64,000 nt of DNA from Nitrosomonas sp. (lineage in GTDB: Bacteria > Pseudomonadota > Gammaproteobacteria > Burkholderiales > Nitrosomonadaceae), in contig JAIETK010000001.1 of assembly GCA_019745325.1 (NCBI GenBank), positions 248,001-312,000 of the forward strand, in the 5' to 3' direction. Both the position numbers and the translations under genes were made by a program. Of the stretch, positions 1 to 9,278 are shown piece by piece (positions within the stretch are counted from its first letter, which is position 1; every line of letters begins with the position of its first letter). Under the pieces are notes generated by a model, which saw nothing but the letters and a program-made list of their open reading frames with translations, searched no databases and was not told the origin of the DNA.

Positions 1-2
1 CT

Positions 3-1295
3 AACACGGTACTGGCGCGAGAAGATGAAAAATTATTCAAACTGGATGGCCGCTATTTTGCGGCGTGCGACGAAGAAGGCAATCCGGCGAAACCGGCTTA
101 CGGCAATCCCAAACCTGAGGTGCCGATTGTGCTGATGAGCCGGTACAGAGACACGCAGGATGGTCGTTTTATCAGTTTCTTCGGTGATTTGCATCCTTCG
201 TATTCGGGAAATGTCGTGAAGGCGATGTCGAGTGCGAAACAGGGTTATCCGGTCGTCAATCGCGTGCTGGAGCGTGTCAAACCGGCATCCGCTCAATCGG
301 CGGAACAATTCTTTTCACAGTTGAATAACCGGTTGCGCGCAACGATTCATAAAGTGGAAAGACTGACTCCGAATATTATCGAAGTGGTGGTACATGCGCC
401 AATGGCGGCGGAGCATTTTCAGCCGGGGCAATTCTATCGTTTCCAGAATTTTTCAACATTGGCGCCGGTTGCCAAAGACACCCGATTGGCGATGGAAGGA
501 CTTGCGTTAACCGGCGCTTCGGTCGATGTTGAGCGCGGTTTGGTTTCACTCATTGTATTGGAAATGGGAGGGTCGTCCAATCTCTGCGCATTGGTGAAAC
601 CGGGGGAGCCGGTTGTGCTCATGGGGCCTACCGGGACGCCGACTGAAATTCCGGAGAATGGAACGGTGGTACTGGTTGGCGGCGGGCTTGGTAATGCGGT
701 GCTTTTTTCTATCGGTGCCGCGGCACGCGCAGCCGGGTCGAAAGTGTTGTACTTTGCGGGTTATAAAAAATTGATTGATCGATATAAAGTCGCAGAAATT
801 GAAGCGGCGGCGGATATCGTAGTATGGTGCTGCGACGAATCACCGGGTTTTACCGTTACCCGCCCGCAAGATAAAAGCTATGTAGGCAATATTGTGCAAG
901 CCATGGAAGCATACGCCAGCGGAAAGTTAGGCGAGCAGCCGGTGGCATTGGCCGAAGCCGATCATATCATCGCAATTGGCTCGGATCGCATGATGGCCGC
1001 TGTCGGAGTTGCCCGCCATCATCAGTTAAAGCCGTATTTGAAGGCGGATCATTTTGCGATTGGCTCAATCAATTCGCCAATGCAATGCATGATGAAAGAG
1101 GTATGCGCGCAGTGTTTGCAGCCGCACCAGGATCCCGAAACCGGAAAAATTACCTACGTCTTTTCGTGTTTCAATCAAGATCAGCCATTGGACCAAGTAG
1201 ATTTTCCAGGATTGGCGACACGTTTGCGCCAGAATACGGTGCAGGAAAAATTGACAAGCCGCTGGATTGATCGATGCTTAAAAACCGGAGTATAA
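3..1295 (+). CDS. FAD/NAD(P)-dependent oxidoreductase with PyrK-like electron-transfer module, C-terminal part (5' end outside window)
   Basis: The open frame runs in from the left edge and continues to the TAA at 1293, so the ATG at 120 is internal. The visible part has a ferredoxin-reductase-like FAD barrel (motif PGQFYRFQNFS), an NAD-binding segment (VGGGLGNAVLFSIG), and a C-terminal cysteine set C-x5-C-x2-C-x17-C (MQCMMKEVCAQC...FSC). That set resembles the [2Fe-2S] site of dihydroorotate dehydrogenase electron-transfer subunits (PyrK). Ammonia oxidisers carry large fusions of a glutamate-synthase-small-subunit-like oxidoreductase to such a module, and this may be the end of one. The substrate cannot be read from this part. 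A small Hpt gene follows closely. Family-level confidence is good; the precise role is unknown. Confidence 0.75.
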   Translation, partial: NTVLAREDEKLFKLDGRYFAACDEEGNPAKPAYGNPKPEVPIVLMSRYRDTQDGRFISFFGDLHPSYSGNVVKAMSSAKQGYPVVNRVLERVKPASAQSAEQFFSQLNNRLRATIHKVERLTPNIIEVVVHAPMAAEHFQPGQFYRFQNFSTLAPVAKDTRLAMEGLALTGASVDVERGLVSLIVLEMGGSSNLCALVKPGEPVVLMGPTGTPTEIPENGTVVLVGGGLGNAVLFSIGAAARAAGSKVLYFAGYKKLIDRYKVAEIEAAADIVVWCCDESPGFTVTRPQDKSYVGNIVQAMEAYASGKLGEQPVALAEADHIIAIGSDRMMAAVGVARHHQLKPYLKADHFAIGSINSPMQCMMKEVCAQCLQPHQDPETGKITYVFSCFNQDQPLDQVDFPGLATRLRQNTVQEKLTSRWIDRCLKTGV

Positions 1296-1322
1296 ATTCA
1301 AGTGACAGGTAAGGAAAAGGCG

Positions 1323-1679
1323 ATGCCGGATGAACAGTTGCCTGTGGATATTGCGGTAATGCGCCAGATGTTTCATGACAATGACACGTTGGTTTCAAAA
1401 TTTGCGCTTAAATTTATTGAAGTGGCCGATAGCACGTTGTCAGAGATGAAGTTGGCGCAGACCGCAAAAGATTTACCCGCTCTTGGACGTTTGGGGCATA
1501 AGCTCAAATCATCAGCTAGAACCATCGGCGCATCGAGTTTTGCAGAGCTCTGCGAAGCGCTCGAAAAAGCAGGTCTGGATAATAACTGGGATGAAGCAGA
1601 GTTGTTGTTGGCTAAAATTCCACCCTTATTAGACCGGATTATCCAGCAATTCAGGAATGAGTTTGGTGAATTTTCTTAA
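1323..1679 (+). CDS. Hpt (histidine phosphotransfer) domain protein
   Basis: A stand-alone phosphotransfer protein of 118 residues that would relay phosphate between a hybrid histidine kinase and a response regulator in the cytoplasm. The signature HKLKSSARTIGA places the phosphorylated histidine near residue 59, inside a predicted four-helix bundle that fills almost the whole protein. The ATG at 1323 is preferred because AAGGA lies 7 bases before it; an in-frame GTG at 1302 would add seven residues and would start 6 bases after the previous stop. No kinase or regulator lies next to it, so its partners must be encoded elsewhere. The link with the upstream oxidoreductase is positional only. 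Confidence 0.85.
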   Translation: MPDEQLPVDIAVMRQMFHDNDTLVSKFALKFIEVADSTLSEMKLAQTAKDLPALGRLGHKLKSSARTIGASSFAELCEALEKAGLDNNWDEAELLLAKIPPLLDRIIQQFRNEFGEFS

Positions 1680-1733
1680 TAGAATTGAAAATAGCCACAA
1701 AATCAAGCCATACCAAAGTTTTTCCGGATCCAA

Positions 1734-1764
1734 TTAATGCATTGCGCATAAATTGATTTATAAT
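1734..1764 (+). promoter_or_regulatory. Possible sigma-70 promoter of the pnt operon
   Basis: A perfect TATAAT hexamer lies at 1759-1764, about 75 bases before pntAA, in an AT-rich spacer. The -35 region is weak (TTAATG at 1734, 19-base spacing), so this is a suggestion based on the -10 match only. Confidence 0.35.
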
Positions 1765-1838
1765 CCGCAATTCATTAAAAAATGAACACAATATAGTTAT
1801 TTTTTGCGAGCAGGTTGGAAAGAATAGGGAGATGATCA

Positions 1839-2960
1839 ATGCAAATAGGCATACCAGCAGAAATTCGCGGTGGTGAAACGCGCGTAGCGGCGACACCGGA
1901 GACCGTGAAAAAATTTACTGCCAAGGGTGTTCATAAGGTATCGGTACAGTCTGGTGCCGGCGCGGGTGCCAGCATACCGGATTCGGCATATCAGGAAGCG
2001 GGTGCGACGATTGTTACGGATGTTGCTGAATTATACGCGCAATCGCAAATTGTACTTAAAGTTAGAGGCCCGGAAGCTGCTGAATTGGCAATGATGCGTA
2101 AAGATGCGGTTTTGATAGGTTTGTTAGCGCCCCACCAGAAAGAGGGTGTAGAGGCTTTGGCTCAGTATGGATTGACGGCGTTTGCGATGGAGAAATTGCC
2201 GCGTATTTCCCGCGCGCAGAGTATGGATGTGCTGTCATCACAAGCGAATATTGCAGGTTATAAAGCCGTCATCATGGCGGCAAACATATACCAAAAATTC
2301 TTTCCGATGCTGATGACTGCCGCAGGAACCGTAAAAGCCGCCCGGGTTTTGATTTTGGGAGCGGGCGTTGCAGGCTTGCAAGCGATTGCTACTGCGAAAA
2401 GGTTAGGTGCCGTGGTCGAAGCTTTCGATGTAAGACCTGCCGTAAAGGAACAGGTTGAAAGTTTGGGTGCAAAGTTTGTAGAAGTGCCGCTCAGCGATGA
2501 GGAAAAAGCAAAAGCCGAAACCGCCGGCGGGTATGCAACGGAAATGTCCGAGGATTACAAACGCCGCCAAGGCGAGCTGGTTCATGAACGAGCGGCTGCG
2601 GCAGACGTTATCATCACAACTGCTTTGATTCCGGGCCGCCCAGCTCCGGTATTGCTTAAAGAAGAAACTGTAAAAGCCATGAAACCAGGGTCGGTAATTG
2701 TCGATATGGCGGTTGAGGCGGGCGGTAATTGTCCATTGTCTGAATTAAACCAGACGGTTATTAAGCATGGTGTGCATTTGATCGGCATTGCGAATCTTCC
2801 CGGACTGGTGGCAGCGGATGCAAGTTCATTGTACGCACGGAATTTGATGAATTTTCTTAACTTAATGCTCGATCCGGAAAGTGGTGCCCTCAAAATCGAC
2901 CGTGAGGATGAAATCATTGCTGGAACAATGCTTTGTACGGGTGGAGCAGTTGCTGGTTAA
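1839..2960 (+). CDS. pntAA: NAD(P) transhydrogenase, alpha subunit part 1 (NAD(H)-binding)
   Basis: The cytoplasmic NAD(H)-binding subunit (373 residues) of the proton-pumping Re/Si-specific transhydrogenase, which uses the proton gradient to make NADPH from NADH. It begins MQIGIPAEIRGGETRVAATP, typical of the AlaDh/PNT N-terminal domain, and has the Rossmann motif GAGVAGLQAIATAKRLGA near residue 175 and the mobile-loop region YKRRQGELVHE. It ends before the membrane segments, which are encoded separately just downstream, as in Rhodospirillum-type three-gene operons. A GGGAGATGA ribosome site precedes the ATG. The three genes run 1839-4709 and end at a terminator. Confidence 0.95.
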   Translation: MQIGIPAEIRGGETRVAATPETVKKFTAKGVHKVSVQSGAGAGASIPDSAYQEAGATIVTDVAELYAQSQIVLKVRGPEAAELAMMRKDAVLIGLLAPHQKEGVEALAQYGLTAFAMEKLPRISRAQSMDVLSSQANIAGYKAVIMAANIYQKFFPMLMTAAGTVKAARVLILGAGVAGLQAIATAKRLGAVVEAFDVRPAVKEQVESLGAKFVEVPLSDEEKAKAETAGGYATEMSEDYKRRQGELVHERAAAADVIITTALIPGRPAPVLLKEETVKAMKPGSVIVDMAVEAGGNCPLSELNQTVIKHGVHLIGIANLPGLVAADASSLYARNLMNFLNLMLDPESGALKIDREDEIIAGTMLCTGGAVAG

Positions 2961-3020
2961 TTTATTAACTTTATTTGTTTCATTGCGATCGATCAGTAAA
3001 CGAATTATTAAGGAGTCAAT

Positions 3021-3329
3021 ATGATTGGTGACGTTGATCCAGTTATTATCAATCTAACGGTTTTTGTGCTGGCAGTTTTTGTTGGTTATCATGTGGTTTG
3101 GAACGTTACGCCAGCATTGCATACCCCACTAATGTCCGTGACCAACGCGATTTCAGGGATTATTCTTGTCGGCGCGATGTTGGCAGCGGGGCCGGCAGAA
3201 ACCGATTGGGGCGTCTGGTTAGGCGCTGCTGCAGTGATGCTGGCTGCGATTAATGTATTTGGTGGATTTCTGGTGAGTCAACGAATGCTGGAAATGTTCA
3301 AGAAAAAAGATAAAAAAGGAAGCGCATAA
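3021..3329 (+). CDS. pntAB: NAD(P) transhydrogenase, alpha subunit part 2 (membrane)
   Basis: A 102-residue protein made almost entirely of three or four hydrophobic segments, ending in a lysine-rich tail (KKKDKKG). It corresponds to the C-terminal membrane part of fused PntA and forms part of the proton channel with PntB. The segment [18 protein letters not shown] is highly characteristic of the family. AAGGAG lies just before the ATG. Its stop is directly followed by the pntB ATG at 3330 with no spacer, which suggests coupled translation. Confidence 0.94.
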   Translation: MIGDVDPVIINLTVFVLAVFVGYHVVWNVTPALHTPLMSVTNAISGIILVGAMLAAGPAETDWGVWLGAAAVMLAAINVFGGFLVSQRMLEMFKKKDKKGSA

Positions 3330-4709
3330 ATGTCAGCAAATATGGTAGCACTTGCATATTTAGTGGCTTCGGTGTTTTTTATACTGGCACTAAAAGGTTT
3401 AAGCTCACCTGAATCTGCCCGTCGTGGAAACTTATTCGGTATCGTTGGTATGGCGATTGCAGTTGCCACAACCTTAACGCTTACCCAGAATTGGCTATTG
3501 ATCCTTGCTTGCATAGCAGTCGGCGGCATTATTGGTGCGATTGTAGCGCAGCGTGTGCAAATGACCGCAATGCCCGAACTCGTTGCATTCATGCATTCAC
3601 TAGTGGGTTTAGCGGCGGTCTTCATTGCGATTGCGGCGGTAAATAACCCGGTTTCGTTCGGTTTGCCGGAGGTACTGCCTGCAGGAAGTAAGCTGGAGTT
3701 ATTTCTGGGCACATTTATCGGTGCCATGACCTGGTCCGGTTCTGTGATTGCGTTCCTGAAACTTTCCGGACGGATGAGCGGCACACCGATTGTATTTGGC
3801 GGACAACATGCGCTCAATTTGGTTTTAGCGCTGGTGATGGTCGGATTCGGTCTGTGGTTTTTCTTTAGCGATACCACCAACTGGACGGCCTTTATCGCGA
3901 TGACAGCGATCGCATTTATACTGGGCTTCCTGATTATCATCCCGATCGGCGGCGCCGACATGCCGGTGGTAATTTCAATGTTGAATTCTTATTCCGGCTG
4001 GGCTGCGGCAGGTATCGGTTTCTCGCTGGGTAATCCCATGCTGATCATTGCCGGATCGCTGGTTGGCAGTTCGGGTGCGATTCTGTCTTACATCATGTGT
4101 AAAGCAATGAATCGACCGTTCCTGTCGGTGATATTGGGTGGATTCGGAAGCGATGGCGGCACGGCTGCCGCTGATAGCGGTGTGCAGAAAACTTACCGTA
4201 GCGGTAGCGCCGATGATGCAGCGTTCCTGATGGGCAATGCGGATAGTGTGATCATTGTTCCAGGTTATGGCTTAGCAGTTGCACGTGCGCAGCATGCCGT
4301 CAAGGAACTGGCCGAGAAATTACATGCGAAAGGCGTTAATGTCCGTTTTGCTATACATCCGGTTGCAGGCCGTATGCCTGGCCACATGAACGTGCTGCTC
4401 GCTGAAGCCGAAATTCCGTATGAGCAAGTTCAGGAAATGGAAGAGATCAATAGCGATTTTTCTAATACCGACGTCGTGCTGGTTTTGGGTGCCAACGATG
4501 TGGTTAATCCGGCTGCGAATGTGCCTGGAAGCCCTATTTATGGCATGCCTATTTTGGATGCGCATAAAGCTCGTACAGTCATGGTTGTTAAAAGAAGTAT
4601 GGCTGTCGGCTATGCTGGTCTAGATAATGATTTGTTTTATATGGACAAGACAATGATGATTTTTGGTGACGCGAAGAAAGTCGTAGAAAGTATGGTTAAG
4701 GCCTTGTAA
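3330..4709 (+). CDS. pntB: NAD(P) transhydrogenase, beta subunit
   Basis: A 459-residue beta subunit with eight or nine predicted membrane helices over the first ~270 residues, followed by the NADP(H)-binding domain III. The latter shows the fingerprint GYGLAVARAQHAV and the sequence VLGANDVVNPAA. Together with PntAA and PntAB it forms the complete inner-membrane enzyme coupling hydride transfer to proton movement. In a chemolithoautotroph this is a plausible NADPH source for carbon fixation (inference). It starts immediately after pntAB and is closed by a strong terminator. Confidence 0.95.
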   Translation: MSANMVALAYLVASVFFILALKGLSSPESARRGNLFGIVGMAIAVATTLTLTQNWLLILACIAVGGIIGAIVAQRVQMTAMPELVAFMHSLVGLAAVFIAIAAVNNPVSFGLPEVLPAGSKLELFLGTFIGAMTWSGSVIAFLKLSGRMSGTPIVFGGQHALNLVLALVMVGFGLWFFFSDTTNWTAFIAMTAIAFILGFLIIIPIGGADMPVVISMLNSYSGWAAAGIGFSLGNPMLIIAGSLVGSSGAILSYIMCKAMNRPFLSVILGGFGSDGGTAAADSGVQKTYRSGSADDAAFLMGNADSVIIVPGYGLAVARAQHAVKELAEKLHAKGVNVRFAIHPVAGRMPGHMNVLLAEAEIPYEQVQEMEEINSDFSNTDVVLVLGANDVVNPAANVPGSPIYGMPILDAHKARTVMVVKRSMAVGYAGLDNDLFYMDKTMMIFGDAKKVVESMVKAL

Positions 4710-4740
4710 GAAAATATTTTTCGAATTACAGCCACGATAC

Positions 4741-4788
4741 AAGGGGTGATTATTCTTTTGGGAATATCACCCTTTTTCATTTTTTTGA
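4741..4788 (+). terminator. Rho-independent terminator of the pnt operon
   Basis: An inverted repeat (AAGGGGTGA at 4741-4749 plus TATTC, pairing with GAATATCACCC at 4762-4772, one bulged T) is followed by TTTTTCATTTTTTT. It lies 31 bases after pntB and overlaps the last codons of the convergent EAL gene. The T-tract is on the plus side only. Confidence 0.85.
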
Positions 4789-6299
4789 TCAAGTTCTGCG
4801 AACGGATACGGTTTACCGATACCGAATCCTTGTCCATAATCAATGCCTATTTCCTGAAGCTTTGCAATAATCTCGTCGGATTCGACCAATTCGGCGATTG
4901 TTTTGATATTGGTTGTGTGAGCAAAGCTATTGATAGCCTGCACTTTGGCTAAGTCATCTTCGTCGCGCAAAATATTGCAAATTAAACTCCCATCAATTTT
5001 TAAATAATCAACCTTGAATTTACTCAGTAATTCGGATATTTCTGAATCATCGTTGACGCTGCATAGCGATACCAGACAGCCGATATTTCGGACTTTTTGA
5101 GTAAAATTAACGGTATTGGTTACATCCGATTCAGCATCAGAAGCTTCGATTTCAAAACAAATATTGGTGGACGAAGTTTTTGTTTTGTTTATCCGATCTT
5201 GGATAAAGTCGGGAAAAGTCTTATCGCTCAAGGTGTCTTTTGCCACATTTATATAAAAAACCCAATCGGAATTTGGATGTGCCGAAAGCCATTGGAGAAT
5301 GTGATTTATTATCCATCGATCCAGCCTCGGCATCATTTTAAATTGATCGACCAAAGGCAAGAACGAGCCGGCTGGCATCAGATTACTCTCTTCTTCGTGC
5401 ATGCGTATCAAAATCTCATAGTGTGACGAAGCGGCGGAAGAATTAATCGGAGCTATTTTCTGGCAATAAAGATTAAACTCTCCACCTTCGATTGCTTGCG
5501 CAATGCGTGCGGCCGAAATCCCTGAGTTTGCTGCATGCGTATCAATTTGTTGAATACTGGTGTTGTCTTTTGTGGCCTTTTCAGGGGATTCACTAGGTTT
5601 TATTGACACTTTATCACTCGAGGTTTCAGCTTTACTCTTAGGAGATATCCGGCTTTTTTCCTGGGCACGCGGTGTATGTAACGTATAAAACCCGATCGTT
5701 TTTCCCTTATTATCCAGGTGTGGGAGATATTGTTCCGTGAATATGTATGGGAATCCTTTAGTTGATTTAAGGATACGCTCATTATGAATCGTTTTTCCTG
5801 CCAGAATTTCTTTAGAACGATTAATGATAGCGGAAGAAAATTCCTCGCCAGAAAATTCCTTTAATAGCTTACCGTCAATTTGATCGGCGGTGAGACCAAA
5901 CCATCGACGGAAGATACGGTTGTGATAGCGGCAACGGAACTCAGTGTTGAAATAAGCTAGCATTACCGGGATATTTTCATCAATGAATTGCGATTTTATT
6001 TTATTTTCAGAAGCGGTTTTTTCTGCCCACAATCGATGTTTTATTTCATTTCCGAGCCTTTCTTTACTGATTTGGAGTTGGCTGGAATAATCTGTGATAT
6101 TTTTTTCTGCACGTGATATTTGAACGATGGTAACTAGGATTGCCATTAACAAGAGAAGCCATAATGCTGCCGATCCATGAAATGACAAATCGAATTCTGC
6201 CGAGAAAAATGAATTTATTGCAAGAATGATTGCGGGTATAAGCGCTAACGAGATCGCAAGATAGGGTTTAATCTTAATGGCTGGATTGGTCTTTTGCAC
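4767..6299 (-). CDS. Membrane PAS-EAL protein with a degenerate EAL active site
   Basis: A 510-residue protein with two N-terminal membrane helices (about 13-33 and 45-62), a short coiled coil, a PAS domain (about 104-205), a Ser/Lys-rich linker and a C-terminal EAL domain (about 263-500). EAL domains normally hydrolyse cyclic di-GMP. Here EAL reads EIL (295-297). The asparagine (N351), the KID lysine (434-436), E470 and the QG motif (490-491) remain. However, the metal-binding DDFG motif is replaced by CSVN (413-416), and the LEITE motif reads FEIEA. I therefore infer a c-di-GMP receptor or regulatory protein rather than a phosphodiesterase. It is a single gene, convergent with pntB. Confidence 0.85.
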   Translation of the reverse strand: MQKTNPAIKIKPYLAISLALIPAIILAINSFFSAEFDLSFHGSAALWLLLLMAILVTIVQISRAEKNITDYSSQLQISKERLGNEIKHRLWAEKTASENKIKSQFIDENIPVMLAYFNTEFRCRYHNRIFRRWFGLTADQIDGKLLKEFSGEEFSSAIINRSKEILAGKTIHNERILKSTKGFPYIFTEQYLPHLDNKGKTIGFYTLHTPRAQEKSRISPKSKAETSSDKVSIKPSESPEKATKDNTSIQQIDTHAANSGISAARIAQAIEGGEFNLYCQKIAPINSSAASSHYEILIRMHEEESNLMPAGSFLPLVDQFKMMPRLDRWIINHILQWLSAHPNSDWVFYINVAKDTLSDKTFPDFIQDRINKTKTSSTNICFEIEASDAESDVTNTVNFTQKVRNIGCLVSLCSVNDDSEISELLSKFKVDYLKIDGSLICNILRDEDDLAKVQAINSFAHTTNIKTIAELVESDEIIAKLQEIGIDYGQGFGIGKPYPFAELDQKNEKG

Positions 6300-6388
6300 T
6301 GTAATTCCTTCTATAAAATAACTATTCTCATTGACTTATCAAGTAATTAAGAAATTCGATCATCAGTGTCGCCAAATTATTATGCACG

Positions 6389-7432
6389 CTAATGTTTCTG
6401 GCTATGTGCCGTGAGCGGCCGGTTTAGGCGCCAGAATTTCCACAGATCAACGGGTTGAATAGTAAAATTCAAAGTGCCGGTTTCATTTAATGCTGTAATG
6501 GCTAATTGACTAATTTTTCCCTCTTTCAATGCGCTGTAGATAGGTGAGAACCAATGCTGCTCAAGTGTTCTGAGTGTTTCCCGCCAATCGTAGCCATTAC
6601 GATATTTCGCTTTGGATTGCAATGCATCCAGAACTATCAATTGGGTACCGGCAGACTGTGTTTGTATCCATTCATGGATATTTCCGGGGAGCTCAGAACT
6701 ATTGATTCGAGCAGCTAAGGCGAGTGCGCGCGGTAAGTCATGGTTGCTAAGAATATGTGTAAAAGCGGATCTGATCGACTGCGGCATTTGTCCGCCACCC
6801 CAGAACCAAACACTATTGATGGTCAATTCTCCCCGGGATTCTCGCGCTTGATTGACCGGATGGTCATGCAACAACATTTGAATTTCGTTAAATAATTTGT
6901 GCCAACGGATGCTATCGCTGCCAGAAGGTAAGTAACTATTGATATTTCTGCACGTTACTTGATCAAGGGTATATGTATGCATATCGGGGGTGCTAGTCAT
7001 TCGCACATACCAGCGATCAGAACGAAATGGCATGATTGAGAAATCCTGATCCGCAACACTATGATTAATACTATCGGCTATTTCTTCAGCTTCCTGCTGC
7101 GAGATTTGAAAAGCTTGGCTATCGGCTAACATAATATGATTTTGCTCAATCCTTAGGTGAACAGGATCGGCACGTAACCAGAAATCTTTATTGGATTTGG
7201 TCAAATCAGGGGCATCCCGGTGCAACATAAGTGGTGCGATAGGCCAATTGTGCTGTTGCTCGGGTATATTGAATTGCTTGCAAAGCCAAGATTCCATAGT
7301 TTCAGCCGGCTCAGCCACGCGATGGCTTTTAGAGAGCAATCTCGACAAATTGGGAGCGGGCAAGCTCTGATAAATTTCAGGCTGCAACCTATCAGGCCAG
7401 AATAAATCCGGGATCAGTAAATGTAATTTCAT
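6389..7432 (-). CDS. Conserved betaproteobacterial protein, phosphoglycerate-mutase-like
   Basis: A 347-residue cytoplasmic protein starting MKLHLLIPDLFWPD. It resembles a family of betaproteobacterial proteins often labelled phosphoglycerate mutase or regulatory protein (COG4255-like). I see none of the metal-binding motifs of true cofactor-independent mutases. Segments such as NSVWFWGGGQMP and the end of the protein are typical of the family as I remember it. In related genomes it lies near lol and recJ genes; here it follows an ABC exporter and lolDC on the same strand, while recJ is 29 kb away. No function is assigned. Confidence 0.6.
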   Translation of the reverse strand: MKLHLLIPDLFWPDRLQPEIYQSLPAPNLSRLLSKSHRVAEPAETMESWLCKQFNIPEQQHNWPIAPLMLHRDAPDLTKSNKDFWLRADPVHLRIEQNHIMLADSQAFQISQQEAEEIADSINHSVADQDFSIMPFRSDRWYVRMTSTPDMHTYTLDQVTCRNINSYLPSGSDSIRWHKLFNEIQMLLHDHPVNQARESRGELTINSVWFWGGGQMPQSIRSAFTHILSNHDLPRALALAARINSSELPGNIHEWIQTQSAGTQLIVLDALQSKAKYRNGYDWRETLRTLEQHWFSPIYSALKEGKISQLAITALNETGTLNFTIQPVDLWKFWRLNRPLTAHSQKH

Positions 7433-7525
7433 CGTTCGAAAAACGCTTTTGGAATCGTTGCTTTCATGCCGCTTTGCACCACAGGTTATTTCCTATGCGC
7501 AAAGCTTATGGAATCAGTAAGAATA

Positions 7526-9235
7526 TTATTGCAGACTTGGCGCTTGTGACAATGGTTCCGCTTCACCATCAGACAGCATAAAGACGCGGTCGGCAGCGTT
7601 AATAACCGCCGGTTGGTGCGATACTGCAATAATCGTTAAATTCTTGGCCAGATTCTGCAATGTCTCACAAATCGTTTGTTCGCTTTCAGGATCCAATGCG
7701 CTGGTAGGCTCGTCCAGAATCAGGAATGACGGTCTGTGCGCCAATGCGCGTGCGATGGCGATGCGTTGGCGTTGCCCGCCGGAAAGTAGTCCGCCGCGCT
7801 CGCCGACAATCGTCTGTAATCCTTCCGGTAACATGCTGACAAAATCCCATGCGCCAGCTTGACGCAGCGCCCGTTCCGCATCGGCAGCCGTTAAGGCGGG
7901 TTCTCCGACGAGGATATTATTCATCACGGTATCGTGCAGCAAAATGGTATCTTGTGAAACATAGCCGATCATGTGGCGCCATTGCCGCAAATTGATATCG
8001 TGCAAAGGAACGTTATCAATCCGGATCTCGCCGGATTGCGGTTCGGTCAAGCCGCACAACAAATCCAGCAATGTGCTTTTTCCGGTACCCGAGGGACCCA
8101 TGACGGCGGTAAACGAATTGACCGGTATTTCGATGTTTAAGTCGTGAAATATGACTTTTTGTCCATAATTGAACTTGACATGTTGAAGGGAGATGCCCTG
8201 ATATAACGTCGGCTGAATCACGCCGGTTGTTCTTTCGGCTGCCTTACGCGCTTCTTCGGCAGCTTTTCTCAAAGCCCAGTATGCGCTTTCTTGTGCCGCA
8301 AGCTGTTGATGGCGGCGTTGTGTTTTATTGAGCAATCCCAATATGCGCGTCAGTAAAAAAACCATCAGCATCACTTCCGGTAAAGACAATTCCCACACTA
8401 CCAAGGCGATGTATAAGCCACTCGCTGTTAATGCAGCCAAGATCGGCTCCTGGAGCGCAGTTAAAGCAGCTCTATTCATCACTTCACGGCGCGTGGCTTT
8501 TTCCAGGTGCTGGGTCTGCTCGTGCAATATGGCATCCGCAACATTGTCTCTTGCCATGGCTTTCAGTGATTTTACCGAACCCAGCACATCGGACAGATAA
8601 GTCAGCAAATCACGTAATAATCGGGTTTGTTTGTTACCGGCACGGCGGGTAGCGCTGACTAACCGGTTCAACACAATCAATAAAAATAAGCCGATTACTA
8701 AAGATGCCAGGGTGGCTTCCCATGAAATGAATAATGCCACGACGGCGTATACCAGCACTTGAATGGCGAGCGCCAAGACATTGACGCTGTGTTCGAAGCC
8801 GTTGGCCGCCCGGTAAGCCTCGGTTGCTACCGAGTTGGCGAGTGAACCGACGGGCTGGCGTAAGTAATATTGCCATCGGCTGGCGAGTAAAGCCTCGATC
8901 AGGTCAAGCCGCAAAGCGGTGGCGACATGTGCCACGGTATATCCGACCTGGCGGTTCGCTAACAGCAATACCAGTCCTTTAAAAAACATACCGCCGACAA
9001 TAATGATTAGAATCGTATCCAGAGCCGGCTCAATTCCAATATCCTGGAGTGTTTTCTCCATAAACTTGCCGATGCCGGAATCACTGCTACTGCCTGAATC
9101 ACCGACGGCAATCGATATTAAAGGTAATAACGCGGTCAAGCTCAAGCCTTCAGCGATGCCGGCAATCAATAATGCCGCCAGCACAAAAATACTGCGCCGG
9201 GGAAAAACCATAATGTACGTGAACAATGTTCGCAT
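7526..9235 (-). CDS. ABC exporter, fused membrane and ATPase domains
   Basis: A 569-residue half-transporter with about six N-terminal membrane segments (to about residue 300) and a C-terminal ATPase. Walker A is GPSGTGKST (380-388), the signature LSGGQ is at 484-488, and Walker B LILDEP is at 505-510. It would dimerise in the inner membrane and export a lipid, peptide or other hydrophobic substrate. The fold is that of the MsbA/ABCB group, but the substrate cannot be deduced. It lies 43 bases downstream of lolD on the same strand, so it may be co-transcribed with the lipoprotein-sorting genes. Confidence 0.88.
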   Translation of the reverse strand: MRTLFTYIMVFPRRSIFVLAALLIAGIAEGLSLTALLPLISIAVGDSGSSSDSGIGKFMEKTLQDIGIEPALDTILIIIVGGMFFKGLVLLLANRQVGYTVAHVATALRLDLIEALLASRWQYYLRQPVGSLANSVATEAYRAANGFEHSVNVLALAIQVLVYAVVALFISWEATLASLVIGLFLLIVLNRLVSATRRAGNKQTRLLRDLLTYLSDVLGSVKSLKAMARDNVADAILHEQTQHLEKATRREVMNRAALTALQEPILAALTASGLYIALVVWELSLPEVMLMVFLLTRILGLLNKTQRRHQQLAAQESAYWALRKAAEEARKAAERTTGVIQPTLYQGISLQHVKFNYGQKVIFHDLNIEIPVNSFTAVMGPSGTGKSTLLDLLCGLTEPQSGEIRIDNVPLHDINLRQWRHMIGYVSQDTILLHDTVMNNILVGEPALTAADAERALRQAGAWDFVSMLPEGLQTIVGERGGLLSGGQRQRIAIARALAHRPSFLILDEPTSALDPESEQTICETLQNLAKNLTIIAVSHQPAVINAADRVFMLSDGEAEPLSQAPSLQ

Positions 9236-9278
9236 AGAGCGGTATTACATTTATGAAGGTATTTGATTGATATTATAT

